From: Rufibacter roseolus
Lineage (GTDB): Bacteria > Bacteroidota > Bacteroidia > Cytophagales > Hymenobacteraceae
Assembly: GCF_017916365.1 (NCBI RefSeq)
Contig: NZ_JAFMSU010000001.1
Span: 1,240,001 to 1,304,000, forward strand
Direction of reading: 5' to 3'
Length of the DNA stretch: 64,000 nucleotides
The translations under genes and the position numbers were made by a program. A model generated the notes under the pieces. The model searched no databases and was not told where the DNA came from. It saw nothing but the letters and a program-made list of their open reading frames with translations. Below are positions 18,624 to 27,491 of this stretch, in pieces. The first letter of the stretch is position 1. Each line of letters begins with the position of its first letter.

Positions 18624-19496
18624 ATGCATCCCTCGCCTACCCAGCCGGAAACACCCGGTAAAACCGCCCTGAACCACGAACGCCGGCAGCTTCTCCGGCG
18701 CATTCAGCACGCCCTGGAAGGACCTATGATCTTTCTGGGCTTTGTGTGGCTGGTCTTGCTGGTAGTAGAACTGATCTGGGGGCTGGGTGCGGTGCTGCAA
18801 ATGCTCAACTACGCCATCTGGATTGTTTTCATCCTAGATTTTGTCCTTCGGTTTACCCTGGCGCCAGAAAAAGGCGCGTTTCTGAAGACCAACTGGCTCA
18901 CCGCTATTTCCCTGGCGGTGCCTGCCTTGCGGGTTTTCCGGCTGACCCGGTTTGTGCGGGTATTCAGGACGGTGCGGGCGGTAAGGGGCTTTAGATTGGT
19001 GCGGGTCTTGAGTTCGTTGAACCGGGGCATGAGAAGCCTGGGCGCCACCATGGGTCGCCGGGGCTTTGGCTATATGCTGACCCTTTCGCTGGCTGTTTTA
19101 TTTTCAGGGGCCGCCGGCATGTACGCGTTTGAAAATGAGGTGGCAGGAGGTATCTCTTCTTACGGGGAAGCGCTTTGGTGGACGGCCATGATCCTGATCT
19201 CCTTAGGCAGTGAGTACTGGCCAAAAACCCCCGAGGGGCGGGCTTTATGTTTTGTGCTGGCGCTTTATGGGTTTGCCGTATTTGGGTACTTCACCGCTTT
19301 GCTGGCCAGTTTTTTCCTGGACCAGGATGCTGCGAGCAAAAACTCTGAAGTAGCCGGAGCTACCCAAATTGAGCAGCTGCACCTGGAAATGAAACAACTA
19401 CGGGAAGAATTAAGGGCTGTCTTGGCTTTACAGCAGACCCCCAAGGCACCGGCAGGCGAAATAGACCCACCCGGCAACCCCAAGGCAGAGGTTTGA
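18624..19496 (+). CDS. Voltage-gated ion channel-like protein with atypical selectivity filter
   Basis: About 290 residues, six-helix Ion_trans architecture. S1 is at ~30-50 (EGPMIFLGFVWLVLLVVEL), then S2 and S3. S4 has nine arginines at every third position (R103 to R127, in RVFRLTRFVRVFRTVRAVR and beyond). S5, pore helix and S6 follow. The pore loop reads TAMILISLGSEYWPKTPEGR instead of the TVGYGD of potassium channels, so ion selectivity is uncertain. The C-terminal tail is coiled-coil-like (IEQLHLEMKQLREELRAVLAL). The frame is open to 18462, but the natural start is the ATG at 18624 (MHPSPTQPE), placing the signal-like stretch upstream outside the protein. Confidence 0.85.
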   Translation: MHPSPTQPETPGKTALNHERRQLLRRIQHALEGPMIFLGFVWLVLLVVELIWGLGAVLQMLNYAIWIVFILDFVLRFTLAPEKGAFLKTNWLTAISLAVPALRVFRLTRFVRVFRTVRAVRGFRLVRVLSSLNRGMRSLGATMGRRGFGYMLTLSLAVLFSGAAGMYAFENEVAGGISSYGEALWWTAMILISLGSEYWPKTPEGRALCFVLALYGFAVFGYFTALLASFFLDQDAASKNSEVAGATQIEQLHLEMKQLREELRAVLALQQTPKAPAGEIDPPGNPKAEV

Positions 19497-19515
19497 TCAG
19501 ATTTCAGGAGGGACG

Positions 19516-20064
19516 TTATCTGTCTGAGCAGCTTTGATCTGCTTTGACCAGTTTTCGGGTGTCAAAGCCCAAGGCTTGAGCTTTTTGCGTGAGTTGTTCC
19601 TGCACCGTTGCATCCAAGGTACGGGTGCGGGCCAGAATCCAAAGGTATTTCCGGTCAGGGGAGCCCACCAGGGCATGGGAGTAATCATCGGCCAGGCTCA
19701 GGATCCAGTAATCGCCCCGGAAAGGCCAGAAGAACTGCACCCGCAGCTTGGCGTTGTTGCTGCCTTCCACCGGGAAGGCTTTGCCCAGGGCACCATCTTC
19801 TTTGCCGCTCGCGCTGCCTTTGCGGCAGGAGTTATTCACCTCCACGTAGCCTTCTCTGGGCGTGTACACGGCGGTAGTGCAGTGGCAGCCTTTCTCAAAA
19901 CGGTTGGGGATGAGCGCGATCTCGTACCACTTGCCGGCATAGCGCTGCAGGTCCACAGAGGAGACAGTGGGCAAAGGGGCGGGTTTGGGTTTGAGGGCCA
20001 GGAACAAAGCTCCTACGACCAGCAAACCAACGCCAACTCCGGCAAAGACAAGTGATTTTTTCAT
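19516..20064 (-). CDS. Lipocalin family protein (bacterial Blc-like)
   Basis: About 182 residues. An N-terminal membrane anchor (MKKSLVFAGVGVGLLVVGAL) precedes a lipocalin barrel with the SCR1 motif YAGKWYEIALIPNRFEKGC, then the middle signature FWPFRGDYWILSLADDY and the closing ALVGSPDRKYLWILAR. Blc-type lipocalins bind fatty acids or lysophospholipids at the envelope. A cysteine of a strict lipobox is not obvious, so it may be anchored by the helix. The frame extends to 20130, but MKKSLVF is the clear signal start. It is convergent with the channel gene, with 19 bases between stops. Confidence 0.9.
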   Translation of the reverse strand: MKKSLVFAGVGVGLLVVGALFLALKPKPAPLPTVSSVDLQRYAGKWYEIALIPNRFEKGCHCTTAVYTPREGYVEVNNSCRKGSASGKEDGALGKAFPVEGSNNAKLRVQFFWPFRGDYWILSLADDYSHALVGSPDRKYLWILARTRTLDATVQEQLTQKAQALGFDTRKLVKADQSCSDR

Positions 20065-20148
20065 GACAGGATAGATAAAAGATTGCTCCCGCTCCCATGG
20101 TCTGGCAAAAGCAGGTGGCAAGCGGAGCAATGCCTTTATCCGGCGCTG

Positions 20149-20586
20149 TTAGTAAAGGGGCTTGCGCATCTGGTAATGCTGCACCTCGCCAAAGAGAAGG
20201 TGGGTTGGATACTCTTCTGTAAACCCGTTACGCTTGTAAAAGTTTTTGGCGTACTCGCGGGCCTGCACAATGAGCTCTTTGGCGCCCATTTTGCGTGATT
20301 CTTCCTCCACGGCCTGCAGTAAACGGCGGCCTACTTGTTTGTTCTGGTACTTGGGGGCTACAGACAGGAATCTGAGCTGGGCCTCAGAGTCGGTTTCCAT
20401 GTGCACGCGGCAACCACCCATGATCTCGCCAGTGTTTTCGTCAATGGCCATCAGGTGGGTTGCTTCGCTGTCGTCGTCCATGCGTTCGCTGCCTACCGGC
20501 TGATGCCAGGGCTTGCGTAACATTTCGTAGCGTAACCGGTAATACTGCTCAAACTCGTGAAAGGTAGAGGGCTGAATAATTTGCAT
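20149..20586 (-). CDS. GNAT family N-acetyltransferase
   Basis: About 145 residues. The acetyl-CoA loop is visible in LSVAPKYQNKQVGRRLLQAV, with GGCRVHMETDSEAQLRFLSV before it and ELIVQAREYAKNFYKRNGF as the closing helix-strand. The typical start of this ElaA/YitI-like group is MQIIQPSTFHEFEQYYRLRY at 20586; the frame is open to an ATG at 20646, which would add 20 residues. The acceptor is unknown. It diverges from yajQ. Confidence 0.87.
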   Translation of the reverse strand: MQIIQPSTFHEFEQYYRLRYEMLRKPWHQPVGSERMDDDSEATHLMAIDENTGEIMGGCRVHMETDSEAQLRFLSVAPKYQNKQVGRRLLQAVEEESRKMGAKELIVQAREYAKNFYKRNGFTEEYPTHLLFGEVQHYQMRKPLY

Positions 20587-20696
20587 GACTGCGTTTTTAA
20601 GCTCTTTTCCGTAAAATTTCGCTAAACTAGTAACTTTGTTCGGCATCCTGATACAAAACCGTATAAATACCTGTCATTTTAATTAACACAACTACC

Positions 20697-21188
20697 ATGC
20701 CTTCATTTGATATCGTGAGCAAAGTTGATCCGCAGACCCTAGACAACGCCATCAATACCGTTAAGAAAGAAATCCAGAGTCGCTATGACTTCAAAGACAC
20801 CAAAGGCAGCGTGGAGCTGGACAAGAAAACCAATATGGTGCACATTGTCACCGAGAATGACATGCGCCTGCGCCAGATTGAAGACATTATCCTGAGCAAA
20901 ATTGTAAAGCAGCAGATAGACGCCACCGCGCTGGACTTCAGCAACGAGGCCACGCCCAGCGGTCCCATGATCAAGAAAGACGTGAAGGTGCGCGCCGGCA
21001 TTGACAAAGAAGACGGCAAGAAGATTGTCAAGCTCATCAAAGACAGCAAGCTGAAGGTGACCCCCGCCATCATGGACGACCAGGTGCGCGTGACCGCCAA
21101 AAAGATTGATGACCTGCAGGAGGTGATTGGCATGCTGCGCCGCGCCGAGCTGGGTATTCCGCTGCAGTTCGTGAACATGAAATCATAA
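20697..21188 (+). CDS. yajQ: YajQ family nucleotide-binding protein
   Basis: 163 residues, the family length. It opens MPSFDIVSKVD and contains the conserved SRYDFKDTKGSVELDKK, ALDFSNEATPSG, KDVKVRAGIDKEDGKKIVKL and the C-terminal MLRRAELGIPLQFVNMK. The fold is two ferredoxin-like halves that bind RNA, tRNA or, in Xanthomonas, cyclic di-GMP to control transcription. Cytosolic. It precedes a TerC gene by about 130 bases and may not share its promoter. Confidence 0.95.
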   Translation: MPSFDIVSKVDPQTLDNAINTVKKEIQSRYDFKDTKGSVELDKKTNMVHIVTENDMRLRQIEDIILSKIVKQQIDATALDFSNEATPSGPMIKKDVKVRAGIDKEDGKKIVKLIKDSKLKVTPAIMDDQVRVTAKKIDDLQEVIGMLRRAELGIPLQFVNMKS

Positions 21189-21320
21189 GCGGGCCTGCCC
21201 GTACCGTAATTATACTTTAATTGAAGGCGGCAAACCCTGGTTTGCTTAACCCAGTTCCTGAGACTGCGTTTAAATGCCTTTACCTGCTCCCTTTTACGCA
21301 CTATCTGAATAAATAAAACT

Positions 21321-22109
21321 ATGTTTGATGTATTCTCCAGCCCAGATGTCTGGCTAAGCCTCCTCACCCTTACCTTTATGGAAGTGGTGTTGGGGATTGA
21401 TAATATTGTGTTCATCTCCATTGTGGTATCGCGGCTGCCGCGCGAGCAGCAGGCCCGGGGCCGCACCATCGGGCTGATGCTGGCCCTGGTGTTCCGGATT
21501 ATCCTGCTGTCTTTCATCAGCTACATTGTGAACGCGAACCAACCGCTGTTCACCTGGAACCTGCCGTGGCTGGATGAGCCGTTTGCTGTTTCCTGGCGCG
21601 ATATTATTCTATTTGGCGGGGGCTTGTTCCTGCTGGCCAAGAGTACCACCGAGATCCACAACAAACTGGAAGGCGAGGAAGAGGAGCATGGTGCGGCGGG
21701 CGGTACCGCTACCATGGGTAAGATCCTGGTTCAGATTGTGATGGTAGACATTGTGTTCTCCTTTGACTCTATCTTAACAGCCGTAGGTTTAGTTGACCAC
21801 GTGATTGTAATGATCATGGCGGTGATTATTTCTATGGGTATCATGCTAGCCTTTGCCAAGTACGTGAGCGATTTCGTGAACACGCACCCAACTGTTAAGA
21901 TGCTGGCCCTTTCCTTCCTGATCATGATTGGGGTAATGCTGGTGGTAGAGGCGCTGCACGCCCACATTCCTAAGGGCTACATCTACTTTGCCATGTTCTT
22001 CTCCCTGGTAGTGGAAATGCTGAACATGAAACTGCGCAAGAAAACCTCCCCGGTGCAGTTGCGCCAGAGCGAGATTCTGGAAGAAGACATCACCGTGCAA
22101 GGGCGTTGA
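21321..22109 (+). CDS. TerC family integral membrane protein
   Basis: 262 residues with about seven to eight membrane helices. The family signatures are visible: LTFMEVVLGIDNIVFISIV with its buried acidic residues, and IVMVDIVFSFDSILTAVGL as the second repeat of the same motif. TerC-family proteins are linked to tellurite resistance and to manganese export or metal loading of exported proteins. No other ter genes are nearby, so metal homeostasis is the more likely role. A strong terminator follows the gene. Confidence 0.92.
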   Translation: MFDVFSSPDVWLSLLTLTFMEVVLGIDNIVFISIVVSRLPREQQARGRTIGLMLALVFRIILLSFISYIVNANQPLFTWNLPWLDEPFAVSWRDIILFGGGLFLLAKSTTEIHNKLEGEEEEHGAAGGTATMGKILVQIVMVDIVFSFDSILTAVGLVDHVIVMIMAVIISMGIMLAFAKYVSDFVNTHPTVKMLALSFLIMIGVMLVVEALHAHIPKGYIYFAMFFSLVVEMLNMKLRKKTSPVQLRQSEILEEDITVQGR

Positions 22110-22128
22110 TAAGTCCTTCCAAAACAGA

Positions 22129-22174
22129 AAGCAGAAGCGGGAACCCGGTCATCGGGTTCCCGCTTCTGCTTTTA
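22129..22174 (+). terminator. Terminator after the TerC gene
   Basis: A perfect 20-bp stem (arms 22129-22148 and 22154-22173, core GCAGAAGCGGGAACCCG) with loop GTCAT and a T-run at its 3' side, 20 bases after the stop codon. Confidence 0.92.
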
Positions 22175-22613
22175 GGGTTATTGGCAAAGCCGGGTTTGTA
22201 TAAGCCTTCTTTCGTTGTTCCTTTTTTAAGCTCGTTTTTGAAAAGAAGGCCAGAAACGGTTTTCCCATTTTCGCAGATATAGTAAACCAATCTCCCAAAA
22301 ACAAACCCAGTGTGCCGGTTTCCGTTTTGAGGCTGTTCTGCCAAAGTAGATGAAAAGTTTATCTATTAGTAAATCCTTTTAGCAGAACCATTGTGGTGAT
22401 TTAACCAATACAAAGCGAATTTTCAGTTTTTTGCGGCCAGTTAGCGGGGTGCGCTTGCTTTTGCTGTTTTTAAATTTTATTATTAAAAAGCCATTTTGTT
22501 GATACTCTCACAACAAGGGGGTAGGTAATGTCTTTCAGGTTGTCATTACCTTATTTTAAAAGCAAAAAACACCACCCAAACCCAACAAACAACTAAGCTA
22601 ACCATCTTCTTTT
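22175..22613 (+). other. Non-coding promoter region of the oxidative glycoside cluster
   Basis: About 440 bases, AT-rich, with no gene. It contains two degenerate copies of the dispersed GTTTT...AAAA repeat (22221-22256 and 22318-22340) and a TTGTTG...CAACAA dyad at 22498-22515. An 8-bp stem AGGTAATG/CATTACCT lies at 22523-22551, about 60 bases before the GMC start. Confidence 0.5.
22523..22551 (+). promoter_or_regulatory. Dyad upstream of the GMC oxidoreductase gene
   Basis: Perfect inverted repeat AGGTAATG at 22523-22530 and CATTACCT at 22544-22551, with a 13-base spacer and then TATTTTAAAAG. It could be an operator or a 5' leader hairpin for the seven-gene cluster that follows. Only its symmetry and position support it. 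Confidence 0.3.
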
Positions 22614-24293
22614 ATGGCCGATAATCATTACGATGCCATTGTCATAGGTTCTGGTATCTCCGGCGGCTGGGCTGCCAAAGAACTCACTGAAAAGGGCCTC
22701 AAAACCATTATGCTGGAGCGGGGCCGCAACATTGAGCACGTCAAAGACTACGTTAACGCAAATAAACACCCCTGGGAACTGCCTCACCGCGGCGGCCGCA
22801 CCCAGGAAATGATTGACAACTACCCGGTACTCAAGCGCGACTACACCCTCAATGAGGCCAACCTGGACTACTGGGTGAATGAGAAGGAAAGCCCCTACGT
22901 TGAAAGCAAGCGTTTTGACTGGTACCGTGGCTATCATGTAGGGGGCCGCTCCCTCATGTGGGGTCGCCAGAGCTACCGCCTCTCTGACCTTGACTTTGAA
23001 GCCAATGCCAAAGACGGCATCGCGGTGGACTGGCCTATCCGTTACAAAGACCTGGCGCCGTGGTACAGCTACGTGGAGAAATTCGCGGGCATCAGCGGGT
23101 CCAAAGAGAACATTCCGCATTTGCCGGACGGCGAGTTTTTGCCGCCCATGGAACTGAACTGCGTGGAGAAAGACGTGGCTGCCCGCATCAAGTCGCATTA
23201 CAAAGGCAACCGGCACCTGATCATCGGCCGCACGGCCAACCTCACCGCGGCGCATAACAACCGCACCAACTGCCAGTACCGCAGCAAATGCTGGCTGGGC
23301 TGCCCGTTTGGGGCGTATTTCAGCACGCAGTCGGCCACGCTGCCGGCGGCTATGGCTACGGGCAACCTCACGCTGCGGCCGCACTCCATCGTGACCAAGA
23401 TCCTCTATGACAAAGACACCAAAAAGGCCAAAGGCGTGGAGGTGCTGGATGCGGAGACAAACCAAACTTATGAGTACTTCGCCAAAGTGGTGTTCCTGAA
23501 CGCCTCCACGCTCAACTCCACTTGGGTTTTGATGAATTCGGCCACCGATGTGTGGGAAGGCGGTTTGGGCAGCAGCAGCGGCCAGTTAGGCCATAACCTC
23601 ATGGACCACCACTTCCGGGCCGGAGCCAAAGGCGATATGGAAGGCTACGAAGACAAATACTATTACGGCCGCCGGCCCAACGGCATCTACATCCCAAGGT
23701 TCCGGAACATAAACGGCGAGAAACGAGACTACATCCGGGGCTTCGGGTACCAGGGTAGCGCCAGCCGCACCGGCTGGGGCCGCGAGATCGCGGAAATGGG
23801 CATAGGGGGTGATCTCAAAGACGCCATGTGCGAGCCCGGCGGATGGACAATGGGCATCAACGCCTTCGGGGAGACGCTGCCTTACCACGAGAACATGGTG
23901 AAACTGAGCAAAGACAAAAAAGACAAGTGGGGCCTGCCGGTGCTGGATATTTCCTGCGAGATAAAGGAAAACGAGCACAAAATGCGCAAAGACATGGCCA
24001 ACGATGCCAAAGAGATGCTGGAGATTGCGGGTCTCAAGAACGTGGAAACCTATGATGCCGGTTACGCCATGGGGCAGGGCATCCATGAAATGGGCACCGC
24101 CCGCATGGGCCGCGATCCTAAGTCATCGGTGCTGAACCAGTACAACCAGGTGTGGGATGCGCCCAACGTCTACGTGACAGATGGCGCGGCTATGACCTCG
24201 GCGGGCTGCCAGAACCCATCGCTCACCTATATGGCCCTTACTGCCCGCGCTGTGGACCACGCCGTTAGTGAATTGAAAAAAATGAACATCTAA
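22614..24293 (+). CDS. GMC oxidoreductase, large subunit of a periplasmic glycoside 3-dehydrogenase-like complex
   Basis: 559 residues. The FAD-binding loop is at ~10-20 (IVIGSGISGGWAAKEL), the GMC mid-motif at GGRSLMWGRQSYR, and the C-terminal catalytic region holds HEMGTARMG and CQNPSLTYMALTAR. A cysteine cluster CQYRSKCWLGCPFGA (residues ~222-236) matches the place where FAD-glucose dehydrogenase alpha subunits hold a [3Fe-4S] centre. The protein has no signal of its own; related large subunits are exported by hitch-hiking on a Tat-bearing small subunit, which is encoded at 26161. Electrons would go to the cytochrome c encoded at 27012. The likely reaction is oxidation of C3-OH of a glycoside; this is inferred from context. 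Confidence 0.88.
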   Translation: MADNHYDAIVIGSGISGGWAAKELTEKGLKTIMLERGRNIEHVKDYVNANKHPWELPHRGGRTQEMIDNYPVLKRDYTLNEANLDYWVNEKESPYVESKRFDWYRGYHVGGRSLMWGRQSYRLSDLDFEANAKDGIAVDWPIRYKDLAPWYSYVEKFAGISGSKENIPHLPDGEFLPPMELNCVEKDVAARIKSHYKGNRHLIIGRTANLTAAHNNRTNCQYRSKCWLGCPFGAYFSTQSATLPAAMATGNLTLRPHSIVTKILYDKDTKKAKGVEVLDAETNQTYEYFAKVVFLNASTLNSTWVLMNSATDVWEGGLGSSSGQLGHNLMDHHFRAGAKGDMEGYEDKYYYGRRPNGIYIPRFRNINGEKRDYIRGFGYQGSASRTGWGREIAEMGIGGDLKDAMCEPGGWTMGINAFGETLPYHENMVKLSKDKKDKWGLPVLDISCEIKENEHKMRKDMANDAKEMLEIAGLKNVETYDAGYAMGQGIHEMGTARMGRDPKSSVLNQYNQVWDAPNVYVTDGAAMTSAGCQNPSLTYMALTARAVDHAVSELKKMNI

Positions 24294-24314
24294 AACCCCT
24301 CTATAGATAATCTC

Positions 24315-25775
24315 ATGGCCGAAGAAGAAAACAAGCCTGCCCCGCAGGACAACACCCGCCGGCAGTTCCTGAAAACCGGCGCCCTGGCCGCAGCCGGGTT
24401 CATGATTGTGCCCCGCTACGTGCTGGGCGGCAAAGGCTACACCGCCCCCAGCGATAGGTTAAGAATTGCCGCCGTGGGCGTAGGCGGAAAAGGCGAAAGC
24501 GACATCAAGAGTTTCTATGACAGCGGCAAAGCCGACATAGCCTTCCTCTGCGACGTGGACGACACCCGCGCCGCCAAGTCGCGGCAGCGGTTCCCCAAAG
24601 CCAAATACTACAAAGACTGGCGCGAGATGTTTGACAAGGAGAGCAAGAACTTTGACGCCGTCTCTGTCTCCACGCCAGACCATAACCACGCCGTGACCAC
24701 CATGGCGGCCATGCAGCTGGGCAAGCACGTCTACGTGCAGAAACCGCTCACCCATGACATCTACGAGGCCCGCATGCTCACCGATGCCGCCAAGCGCTAC
24801 AAAGTGGTCACCCAGATGGGTAACCAGGGCGCCTCCGGCGACGGCGTGCGCCAGATGCGGGAGTGGTATGATGCCGGGCTCATTGGTAAGGTACACACCG
24901 TCTACTCCTGGACGGACCGCCCCGTATGGCCGCAAGGCATCCAGTGGCCCGCCACCAAGGGCGAGGTGCCCGCCGGGCTGGACTGGGACCTTTGGCTGGG
25001 CACCGCTCCTTACAAAGAATACGTGAACAAACTGGTGCCCTTCAACTGGCGCGGCTGGTGGGACTACGGCACCGGCGCTCTGGGCGACATGGGCTGCCAC
25101 CTGCTGGAGGCTCCGTTCAGAGTGCTGGATTTGACCTATGCCACCGATGTGCAGGCCAGCGTGGGCACCGTGTACGTAGACGAGTTCAAGCGCGGGTACT
25201 TCCCCGAGAGCTGTCCGCCTTCCAGTCACGTGACCCTCACGTTCCCCAAAACTGATAAAACCAAACAGCCCGTCACCATCCACTGGATGGACGGGGGCAT
25301 CCAGCCGGAACGCCCCGAGGAACTGGGCGCCAATGAAGTGTTCGGAGACGGCGGCAACGGAACGCTCTTCGTGGGCACTAAAGGTAAGATGATGTGCAGC
25401 ACCTACGGCGCCAATCCGCGTTTACTGCCTACTTCGCGCACCAACGAGGTAAAAGTGAAGCAGAAGCTTGCCCGGGTACCCGGCGGGGCCGAAGGTCATT
25501 ACGCCCAGTGGGTAGAGGCTTGCTTGGCCGGTTACGGCAAGATGGAGGTAAGCTCTCCGTTTGAAATCGCCGGTCCGCTCACCGAGGCCCTGCTCATGGC
25601 CAACCTCGCCATCCGCGGCACGGACGTGCGCCGGCCCGCCGGCAACGGCTTTGATTATCCAGGCCGCGGCGTGAAACTGCTCTGGGACAACCAGAACATG
25701 CGCGTCACCAACTTTGATGAGGTAAACCAGTTTGTGAAACGCGACTACCGCGCCGGCTGGACCTTGGGGGCTTAA
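24315..25775 (+). CDS. Tat-exported Gfo/Idh/MocA family oxidoreductase
   Basis: 486 residues. A twin-arginine signal is clear (NTRRQFLKTGALAAAGF, residues ~13-30), so a folded, cofactor-loaded enzyme is exported. The Rossmann domain starts LRIAAVGVGGKGESD; the family's catalytic Lys-Pro is in VYVQKPLTHDIYEARM; the C-terminal domain has WWDYGTGALGDMGCHLLE. Members oxidise or reduce sugar hydroxyls with tightly held NAD(P), and some exported members use the cofactor without release. It sits 21 bases after the GMC gene, so it is probably co-transcribed and acts on the same 3-oxo sugars. The exact substrate is unknown. Confidence 0.9.
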   Translation: MAEEENKPAPQDNTRRQFLKTGALAAAGFMIVPRYVLGGKGYTAPSDRLRIAAVGVGGKGESDIKSFYDSGKADIAFLCDVDDTRAAKSRQRFPKAKYYKDWREMFDKESKNFDAVSVSTPDHNHAVTTMAAMQLGKHVYVQKPLTHDIYEARMLTDAAKRYKVVTQMGNQGASGDGVRQMREWYDAGLIGKVHTVYSWTDRPVWPQGIQWPATKGEVPAGLDWDLWLGTAPYKEYVNKLVPFNWRGWWDYGTGALGDMGCHLLEAPFRVLDLTYATDVQASVGTVYVDEFKRGYFPESCPPSSHVTLTFPKTDKTKQPVTIHWMDGGIQPERPEELGANEVFGDGGNGTLFVGTKGKMMCSTYGANPRLLPTSRTNEVKVKQKLARVPGGAEGHYAQWVEACLAGYGKMEVSSPFEIAGPLTEALLMANLAIRGTDVRRPAGNGFDYPGRGVKLLWDNQNMRVTNFDEVNQFVKRDYRAGWTLGA

Positions 25776-26160
25776 ATTAGGAAGTTCCTATAATTTGGAG
25801 TTGTCGCATTCCGTCCCCCTGTGAAAGGCTAGGGTTGATAAGGCTCCTCCTCGGTCTGTCCCCTGACAGACCGAAAGGGTACAGGAAAAACAGCCTCCAA
25901 TGGTTTGGCCTGTCAGGGGACAGGCCAAGGGAAAGAGTTGTCGCATTCCGTCTCCCTTTGAAGGGGGTAGGGGGATGACAAGGTCGCTAGAGGAAGGAAA
26001 AGCTTTGGCTACGGATCTTGGGCAACCACAAGGGATTGCCCCTACATACGAAAATGCCATTATCGACAAGATTATTCAGCCCAAGCCTGCAAAGGGGGAA
26101 TGGAAGAAATTTATCAGTTTAGACAAGATTTTAAGAAAATAAGCCATAAAAGGTTTACTT
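25776..26160. repeat. 385-base repeat-filled gap inside the glycoside cluster
   Basis: No gene. Two direct repeats start GTTGTCGCATTCCGT at 25800 and 25937. Between them are two palindromes, 25853-25872 and 25907-25926, each an 8-bp stem with a four-base loop; one is nearly the reverse complement of the other. From ~25937 to 26046 runs a MITE-like element related to that at 44991-45171, ending in the stem GGGCAA...TTGCCC. The insert separates genes that otherwise appear to form one operon. Confidence 0.7.
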
Positions 26161-26724
26161 ATGAATAGAAGAGAAGCGATTGCCGCCGTGGGCTGGATTC
26201 TGGGCGGTACCCTCATCGGGGCTGAGTTCCTGGTGTCCTGCACCAGCAGTGCCGCCAAGGTGAACAAGATGTTTGACCAGGACCAGGTCACGTTTCTGGA
26301 TGAGGTAGGGGAGACCATTCTGCCTGCCACCAGCACGCCCGGCGCCAAGGCCGCCAAGATTGGTTTGTTCATGGCCAACATGGTGCAGGACTGCTACACA
26401 CCAGAAGACCAGAAGATTTTCATGAAAGGCATCTCCCAAGTTGATGAAGAAAGCAAAAAGAAGTTCGATAAGAAGTTCATGGAAGCCTCGCCGCAGCAGC
26501 GCACCCAACTGCTGACTCAGCTGGACAACGAGCAGAAAAACCATCAGAAAAACAAAAAGGAAGAAGAGCCTAACCACTACTTCCGGATGATGAAGGAGCT
26601 GACTTTGCTGGGTTTCTTCACCTCCGAGGTGGGTGCTACGCAGGCGCTTCGCTACCTGCCGGTGCCTGGCCGCTATGACGCCTGCATGCCTTATAAGAAG
26701 GGCGACAAAGCCTGGGCCACCTAA
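26161..26724 (+). CDS. Gluconate 2-dehydrogenase subunit 3-like small subunit (partner of the GMC oxidoreductase)
   Basis: 187 residues. The N-terminus carries a Tat-like/lipoprotein signal (MNRREAIAAVGWILGGTLIG, then a lipobox-like FLVSCTS). The body is the helical small-subunit fold: FDQDQVTFLDEVGETILPAT near the start and LGFFTSEVGATQALRYLPVPG at the end, typical of the family PF13618. In GMC dehydrogenase complexes this subunit carries the Tat signal for the catalytic subunit and stabilises it. Residues ~95-140 are a highly charged KK/EE stretch. It is separated from the large-subunit gene by the Gfo/Idh gene and a repeat insertion. Confidence 0.87.
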   Translation: MNRREAIAAVGWILGGTLIGAEFLVSCTSSAAKVNKMFDQDQVTFLDEVGETILPATSTPGAKAAKIGLFMANMVQDCYTPEDQKIFMKGISQVDEESKKKFDKKFMEASPQQRTQLLTQLDNEQKNHQKNKKEEEPNHYFRMMKELTLLGFFTSEVGATQALRYLPVPGRYDACMPYKKGDKAWAT

Positions 26725-27011
26725 GCCTTTGGCTTGAACGGTTTGCCTGGCTTAGAATGGTTTCCGCCAGAAAGTGCTTCCCGCTTTTGCGCTCAAAATT
26801 AGAATTTGGGGCAGAAGCGGGAATTGCCGGATAAAACGCCATATTTAAGCTGGTTTTGGGAAAACAGGCCTAAAACGAAACCTCGGCGCTGCTGCGGCAA
26901 TTGAAATCAGCCATGGCTAAGGTCAGGCACCGGAACCGGAAATGAGTGACAGGAAATACCAAAGCATCTATTTAACCTTAACTTACAACCACAGAATTAC
27001 GCGTACACCCT
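26725..27011. other. Gap with a hairpin and a dispersed-repeat copy before the cytochrome gene
   Basis: A partial stem TTCCCGCTTTTGC/GCAGAAGCGGGAA (about 26777-26825, one mismatch) may terminate the preceding gene. A copy of the dispersed repeat (TGGTTTTGGG then AAAACAGGCC) lies at 26846-26877. The last ~100 bases before the cytochrome start may hold a promoter; none is clear. Confidence 0.4.
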
Positions 27012-27482
27012 ATGAAAAAAGTATTCCTTCTCCTGAGCTGCTGCGCTTTCATGGCAGCCTGTAACAGCAATTCTTCCACCACCAATGAAGGGGCGGTAGC
27101 CAGCACAGACGCAGATTCAGCCTCCTCGGCCTCCATGAGCGCGGCCACCCGCCAGCCAGATGCAGACACCGCCAGTATGGACATAGGAACCAACCGCTCC
27201 GCCGGCACCGGCGGTGGGGAAGTGCACGAGAAAGGAGCTCAACTGATCGCCAGTTCAGATTGTACCGGTTGCCATAGAATAGACCAAAAGCTGGTAGGGC
27301 CGGCATACGAGGCCGTGGCTGAGAAGTACGAGAACAACGAGAAAGACACTGAGTACCTGGCCGGTAAAATCATCAAAGGCGGTAGCGGCGTTTGGGGACA
27401 AGTGGCTATGACCGCGCACCCTAACCTGAGTGAGGAAGATGCAAAGCAAATGGCCCAGTACATTCTGTCTCTTAAAAAATAA
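27012..27482 (+). CDS. Class I cytochrome c lipoprotein
   Basis: 156 residues. A lipoprotein signal with lipobox (AFMAACNSN) is followed by a low-complexity Ser/Ala/Thr linker (~20-75). The haem domain has the CxxCH motif in SSDCTGCHRIDQKLVGPAYE, and the second axial ligand is probably the methionine in QVAMTAHPNLSEEDAKQMAQYIL. It resembles c-551/552-type electron carriers. In this cluster it would accept electrons from the GMC dehydrogenase at the outer face of the membrane. The next gene starts 9 bases after the stop. Confidence 0.93.
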   Translation: MKKVFLLLSCCAFMAACNSNSSTTNEGAVASTDADSASSASMSAATRQPDADTASMDIGTNRSAGTGGGEVHEKGAQLIASSDCTGCHRIDQKLVGPAYEAVAEKYENNEKDTEYLAGKIIKGGSGVWGQVAMTAHPNLSEEDAKQMAQYILSLKK

Positions 27483-27491
27483 AGGCATCCT

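Noticed and set aside
22593-23465. A 290-codon minus-strand frame
   Set aside because: Antisense to the GMC oxidoreductase gene, which has full FAD and catalytic motifs.
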